A stretch of 35,000 nucleotides of DNA from Glandiceps talaboti (GCF_964340395.1 NC_135568.1:19730210-19765209); one strand, 5' to 3'; shown: positions 10,375 to 20,344, counted from the first letter of the stretch. Program-made: numbers and translations. Notes: generated by a model not told the origin, from the letters alone.

Positions 10375-10622
10375 ATAAGTTTTTACTCGGTTTTAGTTCA
10401 GTTTATTGCAAGTAATCATTACCCGGAAGGTGGGGGTTGGGGGTTGGGGGTGTACAATGTAAGTATTCATCAGTAAGTAGAATACCATGAATGCTATATA
10501 AAATGCTGGCAAAAAATACATCCCAAAAACACAAATTCAGCTTGTGCCCCTTTAATGATTCTGGATTCCGGGGTTTCCATGTTACCAATTTTCAATTTTC
10601 TTTCTTAGTAATCTTACATATA
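10375..10622. repeat. left arm of inverted repeat (partner 14008-14222)
   Basis: Shared in reverse complement with 14008-14222: TTCAGTTTATTGCAAGTAAT, TTCATCAGTAAGTAGAATAC, then CCCCTTTAATGATTCTGGAT and CCATGTTACCAATTTTCAAT. The arms are about 215-250 bp, bracket roughly 3.4 kb and contain the palindromic-TIR element. The left arm has gained a GGGGGTTGGGGGTTGGGGG tract at 10432-10452. Confidence 0.88.
10432..10452 (+). other. G-rich tract with quadruplex potential
   Basis: Three GGGGG runs are separated by TT, with a GG before them. The equivalent place in the other arm (near 14170) has only a single short run, so this expanded after the copies separated. Quadruplex formation is possible but untested. 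Confidence 0.4.
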
Positions 10623-10735
10623 TATGTATGTATATGTATCTGTCTGTGTATATGTCTGTGTGTGCATCTCTGTGTATGTCAGTCTGTGTCTGTCTGTCTG
10701 TCTGTCTGTGTGTGTGTGTGTGTGTGTGATTCATA
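10616..10735. repeat. TATG / TGTC / TG compound microsatellite
   Basis: TATATGTATG units are followed by TGTC tetranucleotides and a TG run. The same order, reversed, borders the related block near 31290-31325, so the microsatellite belongs to the dispersed element. Confidence 0.9.
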
Positions 10736-10737
10736 AT

Positions 10738-10860
10738 ATTATAAAAGCATAAACAAAAGATAATTTTTTGTCATAATTTGGCAGTACTTTCATCTTTCGA
10801 CAAAACTTTGTCCTAACTTTATTTAAATTACAGTCCAGTTGTTGAATATCTGATATACTT
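10738..10860. repeat. dispersed block shared in inverse with 31150-31290
   Basis: The reverse complement of 31150-31290 gives the same order: ATAAACAAAAGATAATT, then TCATAATTTGGC, ACTTTCATCTTTCGACAAAA, CTTTATTTAAATTACAGTCC and AGTTGTTGAA. Both copies sit beside the same GT-rich microsatellite, so block plus microsatellite is one repeat family. Confidence 0.85.
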
Positions 10861-11547
10861 TACATTTCTGATTTACTCTACATATAGGATTTACCCTACA
10901 TATAGGATTTACCCTACATATCTGATTTACTCTACATATATTATGTATGCATACATGCATACATACATGCATACATACATACATACATATGATACTGATA
11001 GTGATTGTGATGAGACAGGTCTATCACATCCTCGCGGACAAGTTACGTTAAGAGGTGCCAGAATTGCAGTTGATTTATATTGCATTAGATAATCATGATT
11101 AAATATTTCCATGACCCGCCTAGAAAATTGTGAAATTTTGGTTTAGCCCCCCCCCCCATCTAATTTTTCCTAAGAAAAATTGATGCCCCCCCCCCCCCGA
11201 AAATCATCCGGGCCCCCTGGAAGTAAAATCTGTACGCTCCCTAAAGACGTATCGAACAATTTCTGTACACGTCATTTCGCCATTCCGACATAAACCATCT
11301 TTTCACCCGCCGTTTAAGACCAGCGTAGAGACCAAAGAACACTAGTATTTAAGATATATTATGTTGAACTATATTATTTATAACATAATTGCGTTGTATG
11401 TGATAATTTGGTGCTGATAAATACTTTATCGTACATTGTAGTATACATTTTTTTAGTGGAATTGTAGTACACACATGTATCATGGAAAGTTGAGAACAAC
11501 ACGCCTACATATGTAATACAGCAGGTCGACGGAGGTAGCTAAATGGT
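10861..11547. other. gene-free stretch with short tandem repeats
   Basis: An 18-bp repeat containing CTACATATAGGATTTACC runs at 10862-10935, followed by CATA/CATG tetranucleotides at 10942-10989. Two C homopolymers of 11 and 13 lie at 11147-11157 and 11186-11198. No exon is supported. The minus frame at 10927-11112 runs through the microsatellite. Confidence 0.7.
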
Positions 11548-11571
11548 CCAAAATTGAACAGTTGCGGGGCA

Positions 11572-11661
11572 AAGTGCTAGATCTAGCACTTCGCCACTTT
11601 TTGACAAAGTGCTAGATCTAGCACTTCGTCAGTTTTCGCCGAAGTGCTAGATCTAGCACTT
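11572..11661. repeat. left terminal palindromes (three copies)
   Basis: AAGTGCTAGATCTAGCACTT occurs at 11572-11591, 11607-11626 and 11642-11661, each perfect and self-complementary around AGATCT. They are separated by short TCGCC/TTTTGAC-type spacers. A half site (CTAGCACTTCGCC) follows at about 11667. Confidence 0.95.
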
Positions 11662-12737
11662 CGCCACTAGCACTTCGCCAGAAAACAACGAAGTGCGGGA
11701 CTGTAAACAACGAAGCGCCTCCAACGGCTTGATATAACGTGGTCGATAAATGTCACATACATGCGCCATGTCAGTAGTCCGTGTACATGGTCGTGTGGCG
11801 CACGATCGACTCCAAAACTTATCTTTGGCCGATTGTAACAACGACACGATTTATCTGAAGTTTGTTAAATGTTTGCCGAGTAAAACGGCCGGTTGAAACT
11901 TCACGTTGCCGTACGTACGGTTGTGTCCCGGGGGTTGTGTGTTCTGTTACAAACATGCCTTGTCAATACCTTGGATGGACTTGCGCGATCACAGAAACAA
12001 GTGTTATTATTTTACCCCTTTCATATACAATTGGCTAAAACACGTCAATATCATCGATATTATCGACATTGTATTGTATTCTGATAGAAACATTCTGATA
12101 TCATACATATCTCGGGAGTGCCTGTGGGCGGGACTGTACTTCAGAATCTGCAATCTACTCTGTAAACAAGGACTAGCCACTCAGTATTTCTTATACCATG
12201 TCTATTTTAGAGCGGGAAAGATATATCAATCATAACGTCTTGAAATAAATTTGAAAATCACTGAAATCTTTATCCCACATTGGAGTATAATTTCTGAGCG
12301 ACCAGGAATTACATAAGGGACGATATTGAAGTTGGTGATTGTCTAGGAATGCAAAAAAAATCAGTAAACAGTAATGTGATGGTTTACTTGAGATCTGGCG
12401 AAGTCATGGATTATTTATTGTCGTTGTTTTCAATAAAGAAGTTGGCAGTACCAAGTACATGGAATTTACAAAACAGTAGTGACGGGTTATTTATAGATTT
12501 CTATCAAAATATTTACAGCAATGAAGGGCTGAAATTAAAATTGTTCACACGAATATGTTTTCGCACTTACGTTTTCGATAGCAATATTTTTTGTCATCTA
12601 TAAACGATCTGATAATACTGAAAGAAGTGAATCTATTCAATAGAAATATAGTGAACATGATATAAACTTACACCCAGACTTTATTTTCGTGTTCAACGAT
12701 CAAGAAAAATCTTCGCTCTCGCATCTAGACACACTAA

Positions 12738-12772
12738 CCCCCCCCCACACACACACACACACACACACACAC
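12738..12772. repeat. C run and AC microsatellite
   Basis: A run of C followed by AC dinucleotides interrupts the interior of the palindromic-TIR element. Confidence 0.95.
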
Positions 12773-13366
12773 CAAGAAATTCAGTTTTCCTTTATATTAT
12801 ATCTTTGTCATGCAATGTTACAAATGTCACTGCCATTAAATCTGCAGTATGAAGTCTGTGACACACGCCGAACTAAATGTTTCTACTTCCTGAAATCTTC
12901 GAAGTTTCGACTGTGTGGTGTCACGCCGTTGTCAACTACGGAGTACGAAACGTGGTTCCGACGAAATGACTGCGTGCTATAGTTGAAGTCTGTGACGCAC
13001 GCCGAACAAAATGTTCGTAGTTTCGACTGTATATGGGAGTGCGTTATTTGACGTGACAGCTGTCAAAATGGCGGTCTGCGGTTGTTGGTAGTGGTGTCAA
13101 GCCGTTGTAAGGATTACGAAACGTGGAAGGGAAACGACCACGTGCTGTAGTTTTCGCCGCATAGAACATCGAAAAAATACAAAACTGAACGTTACTGAAA
13201 ATTACGAAGTAGAAACTTGTTTGTGCATTGGCAAAACATACGGAAAATCAAACTCTAAGGTCGTTAACACGGGAAGTAACATTTTACACTGAGAGTAATA
13301 ACATGTCCATTACCGGTATAACATGACATATTTACCGACGACCTAGCACTTTGCCACTCTTTGTTG

Positions 13367-13456
13367 AAGTGCTAGATCTAGCACTTCGCCACTTTTCGCT
13401 AAAGTGCTAGATCTAGCACTTTGTCAAAAAATGGCGAAGTGCTAGATCTAGCACTT
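13367..13456. repeat. right terminal palindromes (three copies)
   Basis: The same 20-bp palindrome occurs at 13367-13386, 13402-13421 and 13437-13456, with a half site at about 13343. Spacing mirrors the left end (35 bp centre to centre), so the palindromes are a structural part of the termini. Confidence 0.95.
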
Positions 13457-13485
13457 TGCCCCGCAACTGTTCCGATTTTGAATTC

Positions 13486-14007
13486 TTTGTTACATGGACT
13501 GGGTACATAATACTACATGTACAATATCATGTGTCACGATCCAATATACATTAAAAACAGCTGTGCTGTCACAGAGGAGAAGCCATTACCAATTCCTGCA
13601 TTACCTAATGTAAATTCTAATTTTCATGTCTTCCGACAATGTTTGGTACTTTTTACTTGGAAATCGTTTTATCAATGTTAATAAATGCAGAGATTACATC
13701 AAAGGGACCGCTCATGGTTTTTATCAATGTGTGTTGGTTTGATAGTAGAATTGAGTGAAAATGAAAGATTGCAACATTATATGTTTCCAGCACATGTGTA
13801 TTCTGTTTCAAGACATCTATCATCCAGTCAGAATTGTCGGAGCTTTTGATCAGTGTATTCAGACTCCACATTTGCAACACTCATAGTATGTATGAGGCAT
13901 TGTTTTGGTCACAGCGAAAATAGGGTACGCAGGAAACCGCCCAACCCCAACTTGGGGGTCTGGGGGGCTTGAAACCGCCCAGGGCGCTAACCTGAGGAAT
14001 TACGGGT
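13486..14007. other. gene-free stretch
   Basis: No exon is supported. A GC-rich patch at 13935-13985 (GAAACCGCCC repeated twice around CCCAACTTGGGGG) stands out from the AT-rich flanks but has no obvious identity. Confidence 0.5.
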
Positions 14008-14222
14008 ATATATATAATTGTAAGAAAGAAAATTGAAAATTGGTAACATGGAAATCCCAGAATCCAGAATCATTAAAGGGGAACAAGCTGAATTTATGTT
14101 TTTGGGGATGTATTTTTTTATAAAGTTTTCACGGTATTCTACTTACTGATGCATACCAACATTGTACACCCCAATAATGATTACTTGCAATTGACTGAAC
14201 TGAAACCGGGTAATAACTTATA
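14008..14222. repeat. right arm of inverted repeat (partner 10375-10622)
   Basis: The reverse complement of the 10.4-kb arm, with a few small indels. The outer end lies near 14222 and the inner end near the TATATATAATTG at 14010. Confidence 0.88.
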
Positions 14223-14977
14223 AATGATCTGATGACATAATTTATTATGTACAGGAACTCCATATTATTATGTAATCAACAGTTCTAAGAATATCAGAAC
14301 ACAAATTGTGATGTCATAGAAGGTATACATCAACATTAACATTATACTAGAATATTAAGTACATTGAAGGTTTTGTAAGTATTTTCACGTTTACAGACAT
14401 ATATGATTGTCAGCCTGTGCCACTTTAATAATCATGTTACACTCACACAATAGTGTATGTGATGTTCCTTTAGCTAAACACTCAATACTATACAAGCATA
14501 ACATTGACTGGGACTCCATTTCCATTTTATATTGACACATTCTAGCATGTATTTTTAAGAAAGATCACAGAGGATATCAACATCTGACACTGTAATCCCA
14601 AATCAAGATCAACCAGAGATAGGGGCACACAGTACCAAACATTTATAATTGGCTGCAGTGATCATACTGCCACCTAGAGGTCAACTGCAACTGTGGAAAT
14701 AGTCATTCAGATTAGGTTCAATGCTAAAACGTAAATTTTGTAATTCATTTCACCTACTGAGACCTACTGAAGTTCTTTTTACTTCTTTTTATTCATTGAA
14801 AGCCATAAACTGGTTCTAAGTGGTTCATAGTCATGATAATTGACATAATATACCTATAATGGTGTTTGTATAGATATATAGAAACATAGTATATTATTTC
14901 AATAGTATTATACAGGCCTGTACGTACGTACATATGTGTTTGTTTGTTTATTTGTTTGTCTGCCTGTCTGTCACAGT

Positions 14978-15047
14978 TCACTAACTCACTCACTCACTCA
15001 CTCACTCACTCACTCACTCACTCACTCACTCACTCACTTACTTACTT
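14978..15047. repeat. ACTC microsatellite
   Basis: About 15 ACTC units. The duplicate at 32407-32465 is shorter. The open frame at 14944-15132 is the repeat translated. Confidence 0.95.
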
Positions 15048-15282
15048 ATGTGCTTTTTCCTGCAAAAAAAAACTTTCTGTGTTACTGTATAAAATAGCCA
15101 CAAATGGTAGCTTTAATCTCATAGACACATAGTATTAAAATGTTTCTGCATCCATTTATATGGAGCTATTGTCACAATGATCCATTTCAACTTCAGGTTT
15201 TACGCAGATGACGTCTTCAGATATCACGGACCTGGGTCTCTGACGTAGTCAATCGTGCATTTCAGTTGACTGAACGGAATGT

Positions 15283-15677
15283 TCAACTGTCTCCTGGTTT
15301 CCTGGAGAGAGGCGAGAATAAAACATAGATATGGGTTACCATAATGATAAAGAGGTTACATTTTCGAAGAATTTTATCCATTGCTGCTTGCGGTACTGTC
15401 GTCTGGAGTTTATAGCTACATTTCGCATTGGAAATTGAAGAATAATATGTATCCATGGATTGCAGTCCCCGAGTCTCGTCCTGAAGAAACAGTCTGGCAT
15501 CTTTGAAAAGTGTTATGTCAGGCCAGGCATCTGTCACTTTCAAAAGATCTTTGAACACTAATAAAATGTGTTTGGACAGTCGTCACGGAGTGCTCATGTC
15601 CGCGTAGTATTTCGTAATTTGTTGTGTTCCTTGTCTACAGTCTAAATATTGCAATTTTTTGTCTTGAATATATTTCC
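15283..15677 (-). pseudogene. minus-strand exon-like frame, duplicate copy 1
   Basis: From 15677 downward one frame reads KYIQDKKLQYLDCRQGTQQI, then KYYADMSTP, a stop, then HILLVFKDLLKVTDAWPDIT, LFKDARLFLQDE, SISNAKCSYKLQ and VPQAAMDKILRKCNLF, ending at TGA 15283-15285. The composition is protein-like and low in repeats, with a hydrophobic stretch near the end (LFIIMVTHIYVLF). An alternative acceptor, TTTTATTAG before TGTTCAAAG at about 15558, would skip the stop. Copy 2 differs by indels of 3, 6 and 9 bases, all in frame. I do not recognise the family. It may be a downstream part of the same gene as the membrane exon at 19010. Confidence 0.4.
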
Positions 15678-16589
15678 CCTACCTTTAAGGGACCGGTCAG
15701 TTTCTTCGGCCTGGGGGGGTGGATTGGTAGGGGGGTCACCCTGTTTTTGAAATTGGCAGTAGGGGGGTCATGCTGTTTTGAACATTGTGGATAGGGAGGG
15801 GTCATTGTGTTTTAAATTGTGATGGAAGAAAAAAATCCTTTCAACAATGGCATATAGCCTTGTCTGAAATGTGGTACATGTCAATATTTGTTCTTGTCCC
15901 TGTTTCTTACATGAATTCTTTAATATTACTTATTAGTTCAAACATAACTATACATATACATATACATGTATTACCTAGCTACCACACTAATTACAGAACA
16001 TGTCATGTAAATGCTTGGCTGTTTCACAATCAATGCTTCACTTATATTGCAGTTTGGGGCAAAAGTGAACTTGTGAATTGAAGGTTTCGTAACGGCAATT
16101 TTCATAGATAGTTTATAAATGAAGTTAATCTAAATTGTTCTACTCGTCATGTTATTGACACTACAAATCACCACATCTCATCAGATTCCAGTTTCTATTA
16201 TACACTAGGTATGACCACCTAAAGTTCTCTAACATACCGGTGACTTTATTATACATATATTAATGCCCCTATACTAATGTTACATGTCTATTTTATGTGA
16301 TATAGGAAACTCATTTAAAATGTACATTTAGGTTTACTTAGCTTTTCGAAGCTTGGAAATATTACCTCAAAGGTTATGAATAACCTAAACATTGCCTTAG
16401 TATCTCAAGCAAAAAACTCCATATCTGCCAGGGGGAAAACCCCAAGGACTTCCTCACCCCCAGAGGTCACTCATGCATTCAACCAACAATCAGATTCACC
16501 AAAAACCTTTTTACTGTCATAATGGTATTAAACTTTTCTTAAATATTTTCACCCTATTCTAATTTGAGATGATATTGTCTTTTCAAGAT

Positions 16590-17440
16590 GTGAAATGTTT
16601 GCCAAGATAGTCTAAAATTGCCTTAATCTCCAAATCTCCCCTACCAATGATACTACCATTAGATGTGCTGACCTACATGTATATAATGATGCCATTTAAC
16701 TTTTTAAGAACATATTTCAACCCTTAGTGTAAGTTATAAAGAATAGTTTCTGATACTTGCTGTCTTGTAAAGCATGGATTAAGTTATTGCTTGAAGGGTC
16801 TAAATAGCGTAAATATTGGCTATAAGAGTAAAAATCCTTCAGGGCTTCTAGAGGGAGACCCCCTCAGACCCCCCGCATGAGGTGGACATATCCCAGTCTC
16901 AAGCTCTTCCCCTCTTACTGTCAAGATGCTATCAAAGTATATTTCAAAAGTATTTCAACCCTATGTAGTTGTTTTTTACATGTTGGTGTTGTCTTGTAAG
17001 GCTTGGAAATTATTGTCTGAAAGGGTCTGAATAGTCTCAAAATTGACTTTTCAGGGAAAAAACCTCCAGGGCTTCTAGGGGGAGACCGCCTAGGACCCCC
17101 CCCCCCATGAGGTGTACACTTCCCAGTCTCAAGATCTCTCCCCTACCTCTTACTGTCAAGATCCTATCAAACTATATTTCAAAAATATTTCAACCTTATG
17201 TAGTTGCTTTTTACATGTTGGTGCTGTCTTGTAAAGCTTGGAAATGATTTTCTAAAAATGTCTGAATAGTCTCAAAATTGACTTTTCAGAGTTAAAAACC
17301 TCCTGAGCTTCTAGGGGGAGACCCCCAAGGACCCCCCATGACAGCTGTACATATTCCCTTCTCAAGCTTTCCCCCTACCTTTTACTGTCAAGATGCTATT
17401 AAACTCCTTTTCAAATATATTTACCCTGTGTAGTCAATAA
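16590..17440. repeat. about 230-bp internal tandem repeat of the transposon
   Basis: Units share CTTACTGTCAAGATGCTATC, TATATTTCAAAAGTATTTCA, TTTTTACATGTTGGTG, TGTCTTGTAA and GCTTCTAGGGGGAGACC. The last motif occurs at about 16844, 17072 and 17307. A more diverged unit precedes them from about 16370. The same unit makes up most of the relative at 30502-31068. Confidence 0.85.
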
Positions 17441-17554
17441 TTATAATTATGATAGTGCTAACCCGGGATCTTATAAAGTAGATGCAAGACAGTCAAGCAG
17501 TCCACACTGAATCACGATCAAAAAATACCTGTCACTCATGCGAATATCATATAT

Positions 17555-17692
17555 GGGGGGGGGGGGGGTCATCATGTTTTAGAATTAAGTGATAGGGGGG
17601 GGGGGGGGTCAGCCTGTTTTGGGTTTTACAGATAGGGGGGGTCAGTGACTTTTTGTCGGCCCGATTTAAGAATCCACACCCCCCCCCCCCCA
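17555..17692. repeat. subterminal G-run repeats and C run
   Basis: Two 14-base G runs (17555-17568 and 17595-17608) and a shorter one are each followed by GTCA and a TGTTTT-type motif. A long C run lies just inside the right terminus. Similar G-run/GTCANNCTGTTTT units occur at the left end (15710-15815) in the same orientation, so these are direct and not inverted subterminal repeats. Confidence 0.85.
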
Positions 17693-17715
17693 GGCTGGAG
17701 AAACTGACCGGTCCC

Positions 17716-19228
17716 TAAATTGTCTTCTAGTATAGAGCGTCTATTGATACATCTGTAGTACTAGTAGCAGGATTCATATCATTTAGGAAAACACCATAGA
17801 CTATAGTACGTCGCCCAGTGTAACGCACAGGTTTATGGGTGTTCAACATACATTGAACAGCGCCCGCACTCGTTGATAAAGATTATGTAAAATCTTCGCC
17901 TCCAGCTTGCTTGTTTAATAAAAAAGTGAGATTTAGCCTTTTAAAAATACAAACGTAACAATTGTGAAGTTAGATTTATTAATTAAGATATTTGCGATTT
18001 TTGATGACTTTCATTTAAATCTCTATCACTAAAATTTCAAGCCACTCCTCCATGCCAAGCCGTACAGGCTAAGAATAGTATTCTTTTTCTTCACTAATAC
18101 CTGTAGAGTTTGGCCGGCGGGGGTACCGAGTGAGAATTTTGGTTGGGGGTGTGGGGTGTAGTATTTTATGAAATCGAATTAAGGGGAGGGTCAAATGTTA
18201 CTATGACCAATCTTCTATTATCTATTTATTGCATTTCTTTTATGATTTTTTGGCATCCCACCACTGCCACCACTGTTAGTTGTGATGTGATGTGGGGAGA
18301 GGGTTGGATCTTTAACTATTTATTTGTAGTATTTCGAAGGAAACACATTTTCTATTTCATGTTAACATTATTTTATTGAGATAAGTTTTCATTTTTGTTG
18401 AAATTTGTTGGTGATTTACGACAATTTTTCGACGAAAGTAAATGTTTCAAGAAATTTAAATTGTCGAAAATAAACTCTACTTGCTCACGTGCACTTTTGA
18501 CTGTTTGACTCTCATTTACTCTCATTGACATATGCAACAGTTTTACAAGACAGTATTATCATTGTACTACAAACAACAAATCAACTCTCTTATCTGGAGG
18601 GGTCCCAGTTAATGTATATTCAGACATATAAATATATGAACGACCATACTATAGTTACTGGCCACATTTCACACTTTATACTGTTCAAGAGTAAATGAAT
18701 ACAAAAACAATTTAAAATCTTCGGCTAGTTTTGCTTCTCAGACAAATAAGCTTACGGTTAGATCTTACATTAAAATGGCAAGTGAAAATATTTAGTTTCA
18801 ACTAAGAATGATGAGTGTGTGAATCTTTAGTCTACTTCTCTTTGTCATCAATAACTTAATAAATGGTATTACTAATCACCTGTATGATCAAAGGAATGCA
18901 TATTACAAACAACGCACCTCAACTTTGGAGAATAACATGAGTGAATTCAGTCTTGAAAAAGATATAGATTTGGATATCTTATTTGACAAGAAAAGACTTT
19001 CTATCTTACCTTGAGTACGTGTCGTTAATATGGACAAAGAAGTTCGTCTGGAGAAAATCATTTTCAAGGTAATAAAAGTGGATATATACGACATGTAAGT
19101 TTGCTATCACTGCTAAAACAGTCCAACATTTCCACGTTCTATTTACATTGACAACTTTCGTTGTGCATAGTAACTATGTTCGACTTCTGAAAGTGAGTTG
19201 CTATTCGAACACATCGCGTTCTCCGCAG
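17716..19228. repeat. segmental duplication copy 1, right part (partner 33109-34848)
   Basis: Collinear with 33109-34848. It lacks the 183-bp insertion present at 34055 and has a 27-bp deletion near 19190. Homology is lost after CCGCAG at about 19228. Confidence 0.95.
17719..17849 (-). pseudogene. upstream part of the minus-strand exon-like frame, copy 1
   Basis: From ATG 17849 the frame reads MLNTHKPVRYTGRR, then IVYGVFLNDMNPATSTTDVS, then a stop (TAG) near the transposon junction. In copy 2 the same frame is 2 codons longer (a 6-base indel) and runs on to a TAA. The transposon separates this block from the frame at 15283-15677, with which it is in phase in copy 2. The family is unknown and the coding status uncertain. 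Confidence 0.3.
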
Positions 19229-19321
19229 CACGGGCCTTGTCTCTCCAGAGGCTGGGTCCAGAGGCGCGGCTCCGTGATTGCTATGTCCACCAGGGCGACA
19301 GTAGGGAGCACTCAACGACAT
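19010..19321 (-). pseudogene. signal-anchor membrane exon, duplicate copy 1
   Basis: On the minus strand, 19152 to 19010 encodes VNVNRTWKCWTVLAVIANLH, then VVYIHFYYLENDFLQTNFF, then VHINDTYS, with a single hydrophobic segment of about 20 residues. It ends at a consensus donor, CTCAAG before GTAAGA (19010). This is the layout of a type II membrane protein: short cytosolic tail, one anchor, luminal stem. Upstream, the frame starting MCSNSNSLSEVEHSYYAQRK (ATG near 19214) is offset by one base from the anchor frame. Another ATG at 19321 starts MSLSAPYCRPGGHSN. The anchor matches the copies at 20535 and 34600. The frame offset suggests inactivation or a missed intron. Confidence 0.5.
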
Positions 19322-19547
19322 TCTAAGGAGAGGAAAACACGGGCTGACTCTTCCAACACCAGATTTACAAACTTCACCCGCACGACGATTACGATTTAAT
19401 AGAACGGCCACTGTTGTCAGTGATTAATTGAAAACTCTAGAAGTTCTTCTCATTATCAACATAACAAGTATGTTTACATTGTCAATCGAAATCCAGGTGA
19501 TTGTTTTAGTTACAAAGACAAATGAATGAAATGTAGATCTGTGTGTC
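19229..19547. other. unique sequence beside duplication copy 1, small GC-rich patch
   Basis: A CpG- and GC-rich patch at 19215-19330 is upstream of the membrane exon on the minus strand and could be its 5' UTR or promoter-proximal sequence. On the minus strand TTTTCCTCTCCTTAG precedes the ATG at 19321 and resembles an acceptor. There is nothing else to support. Confidence 0.3.
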
Positions 19548-20275
19548 ATGAAATGGCCTATGTATCAACAGGTGGCAGTTGACAGTCAAAAGATGACACA
19601 TACGTAATTACACTGTAAACCACTGGAATAAAACAAGAATTTAAAGTAAAAACAAATTTGGGCGCCCTTCATACCATGGCTATGCATATATGTATCCATA
19701 TACTTTGATATCTATATTCCGTATATATGTGTTCATATACATAACAGTATATACGTATACCCACACACTGTGTAAGTATAATTGTTCACACATATCGGTA
19801 TCCCATATAGTATATGCCCACATACTATATGTATATTCATAAATATGATACAAGCTAAATACAACTTTGTTGGTGAACCAATGTATTGTGTTAAGCTTTT
19901 GTTCCAACACAAACGTGAAATTCGTGACTTGAAATTTTCGACTGAGGTAGAGATGGAGTGCGATACAAACTTCCAGTCACATATGACCCCTCTTTAAGCT
20001 CACGTGTCCGTAAGGTCACTAGTTTTGAATAATTGCTGACAAATAGTTCTGAACCCTGATTAAACCAAGTACAACATTTGAAGCAATACCCATATCCATC
20101 GGACTAAAGTTATTGATGAGGTCGTTTTCATGAAGACTGTTATCTCTCTTATCTCAGATCTCTTTCTCTGTACGAGTTCATTTTTGGATTTTGTAGCTGT
20201 TGTTGAGTGCCGTCAAGTATTTAATTTCTTTTCTCATGATCTTCGAGTTTCTCTTCTACTCCGTCTTGTTTGTCA
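19548..20275. repeat. right member of long-range inverted repeat (partner 9605-10358)
   Basis: The reverse complement matches the 9.6-kb block over about 700 bp, including the coiled-coil exon and the AT-rich tract downstream of it. Confidence 0.88.
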
Positions 20276-20344
20276 TAAACTCCCCTCTGCTTCTGTTCAA
20301 GTTCTGTCTTCCATTTGTTCAATTCTTCAATTTTTCACGATTCC
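20020..20344 (-). pseudogene. coiled-coil exon downstream of the third membrane exon
   Basis: On the minus strand TTTTTATCATTTCAACAG (20345-20362) precedes the frame. Spliced to the donor at 20535 it reads SR/ES, stop, then KIEELNKWKTELEQKQRGVY, DKQDGVEEKLEDHEKRN, a stop, then after frame changes DGTQQQLQN and DKRDNSLHENDLINNFSPMD, GIASNVVLGLIRVQNYLSAI. The first 45 residues have heptad-like spacing and high charge, as in the stem of a type II membrane protein. The phase is compatible with the anchor exon. The in-frame stops show decay. The plus-strand relative at 9611 has some of these positions open. Confidence 0.5.

Larger units (their letters stand above)
11548..13485. mobile_element. inverted-repeat element with palindromic termini, about 1.9 kb
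   Basis: The ends are inverted repeats of about 120-130 bp. Each begins with AACAGTTGCGGGGC and carries three perfect copies of the 20-bp palindrome AAGTGCTAGATCTAGCACTT, plus a half copy. The interior is clearly richer in CG dinucleotides than the flanks. It contains a two-copy repeat (about 12850-12980 and 12985-13160) sharing GAAGTCTGTGAC, CACGCCGAAC, GTTTCGACTGT and GATTACGAAACGTGG-type motifs. The open frames inside (11906-12235, 12349-12603, 12689-12982) match no family I know. No target duplication could be seen. It is probably a non-autonomous DNA transposon or foldback element. Confidence 0.65.
14317..15685. repeat. segmental duplication copy 1, left part (partner 31715-33108)
   Basis: A near-identical direct copy of the locus at 31.7 kb. 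Homology begins at TAGAAGGTATACATC. It includes the ACTC microsatellite at 14978-15045 and the minus-strand frame at 15283-15677. It is interrupted at 15686 by the 2027-bp transposon and resumes at 17716. Confidence 0.95.
15689..17715. mobile_element. 2027-bp TIR transposon, PIF/Harbinger-like, non-autonomous
   Basis: The element starts GGGACCGGTCAGTTTCT and ends with the reverse complement of the same 17 bases. The inverted similarity continues less perfectly to about 40 bp through GCCTGGGGGGG. It is flanked by TAA on both sides (15686-15688 and 17716-17718). The duplicate locus at 33106-33114 reads CCTTTAAATT without the insert, so the site is proven by comparison. A 3-bp TAA duplication fits the TWA preference of PIF/Harbinger; the superfamily is inferred. 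The interior has no transposase frame. It holds a tandem repeat of about 230 bp and G-run subrepeats near both ends. Confidence 0.85.

Noticed and set aside
11893-12235. Open frames inside the palindromic-TIR element considered as a transposase
   Set aside because: Short, overlapping in two frames, and without a DDE/D, HTH or zinc-finger pattern.
15200-15301. Segment reading LNIPFSQLKCTIDYVRDPGP on the minus strand, resembling the VRDP motif of carbohydrate sulfotransferases
   Set aside because: The intron needed to join it to the upstream frame would be only 38 bases, a stop follows directly, and no 5' sulfate-donor binding motif was found. Too weak to call.
18903-19094. Minus-strand frame of 63 codons, also in the duplicate at 34493-34681
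   Set aside because: It crosses the consensus splice donor at 19010 in a different frame from the membrane anchor. Presence in both duplicates is expected from recent copying and is not evidence of coding.
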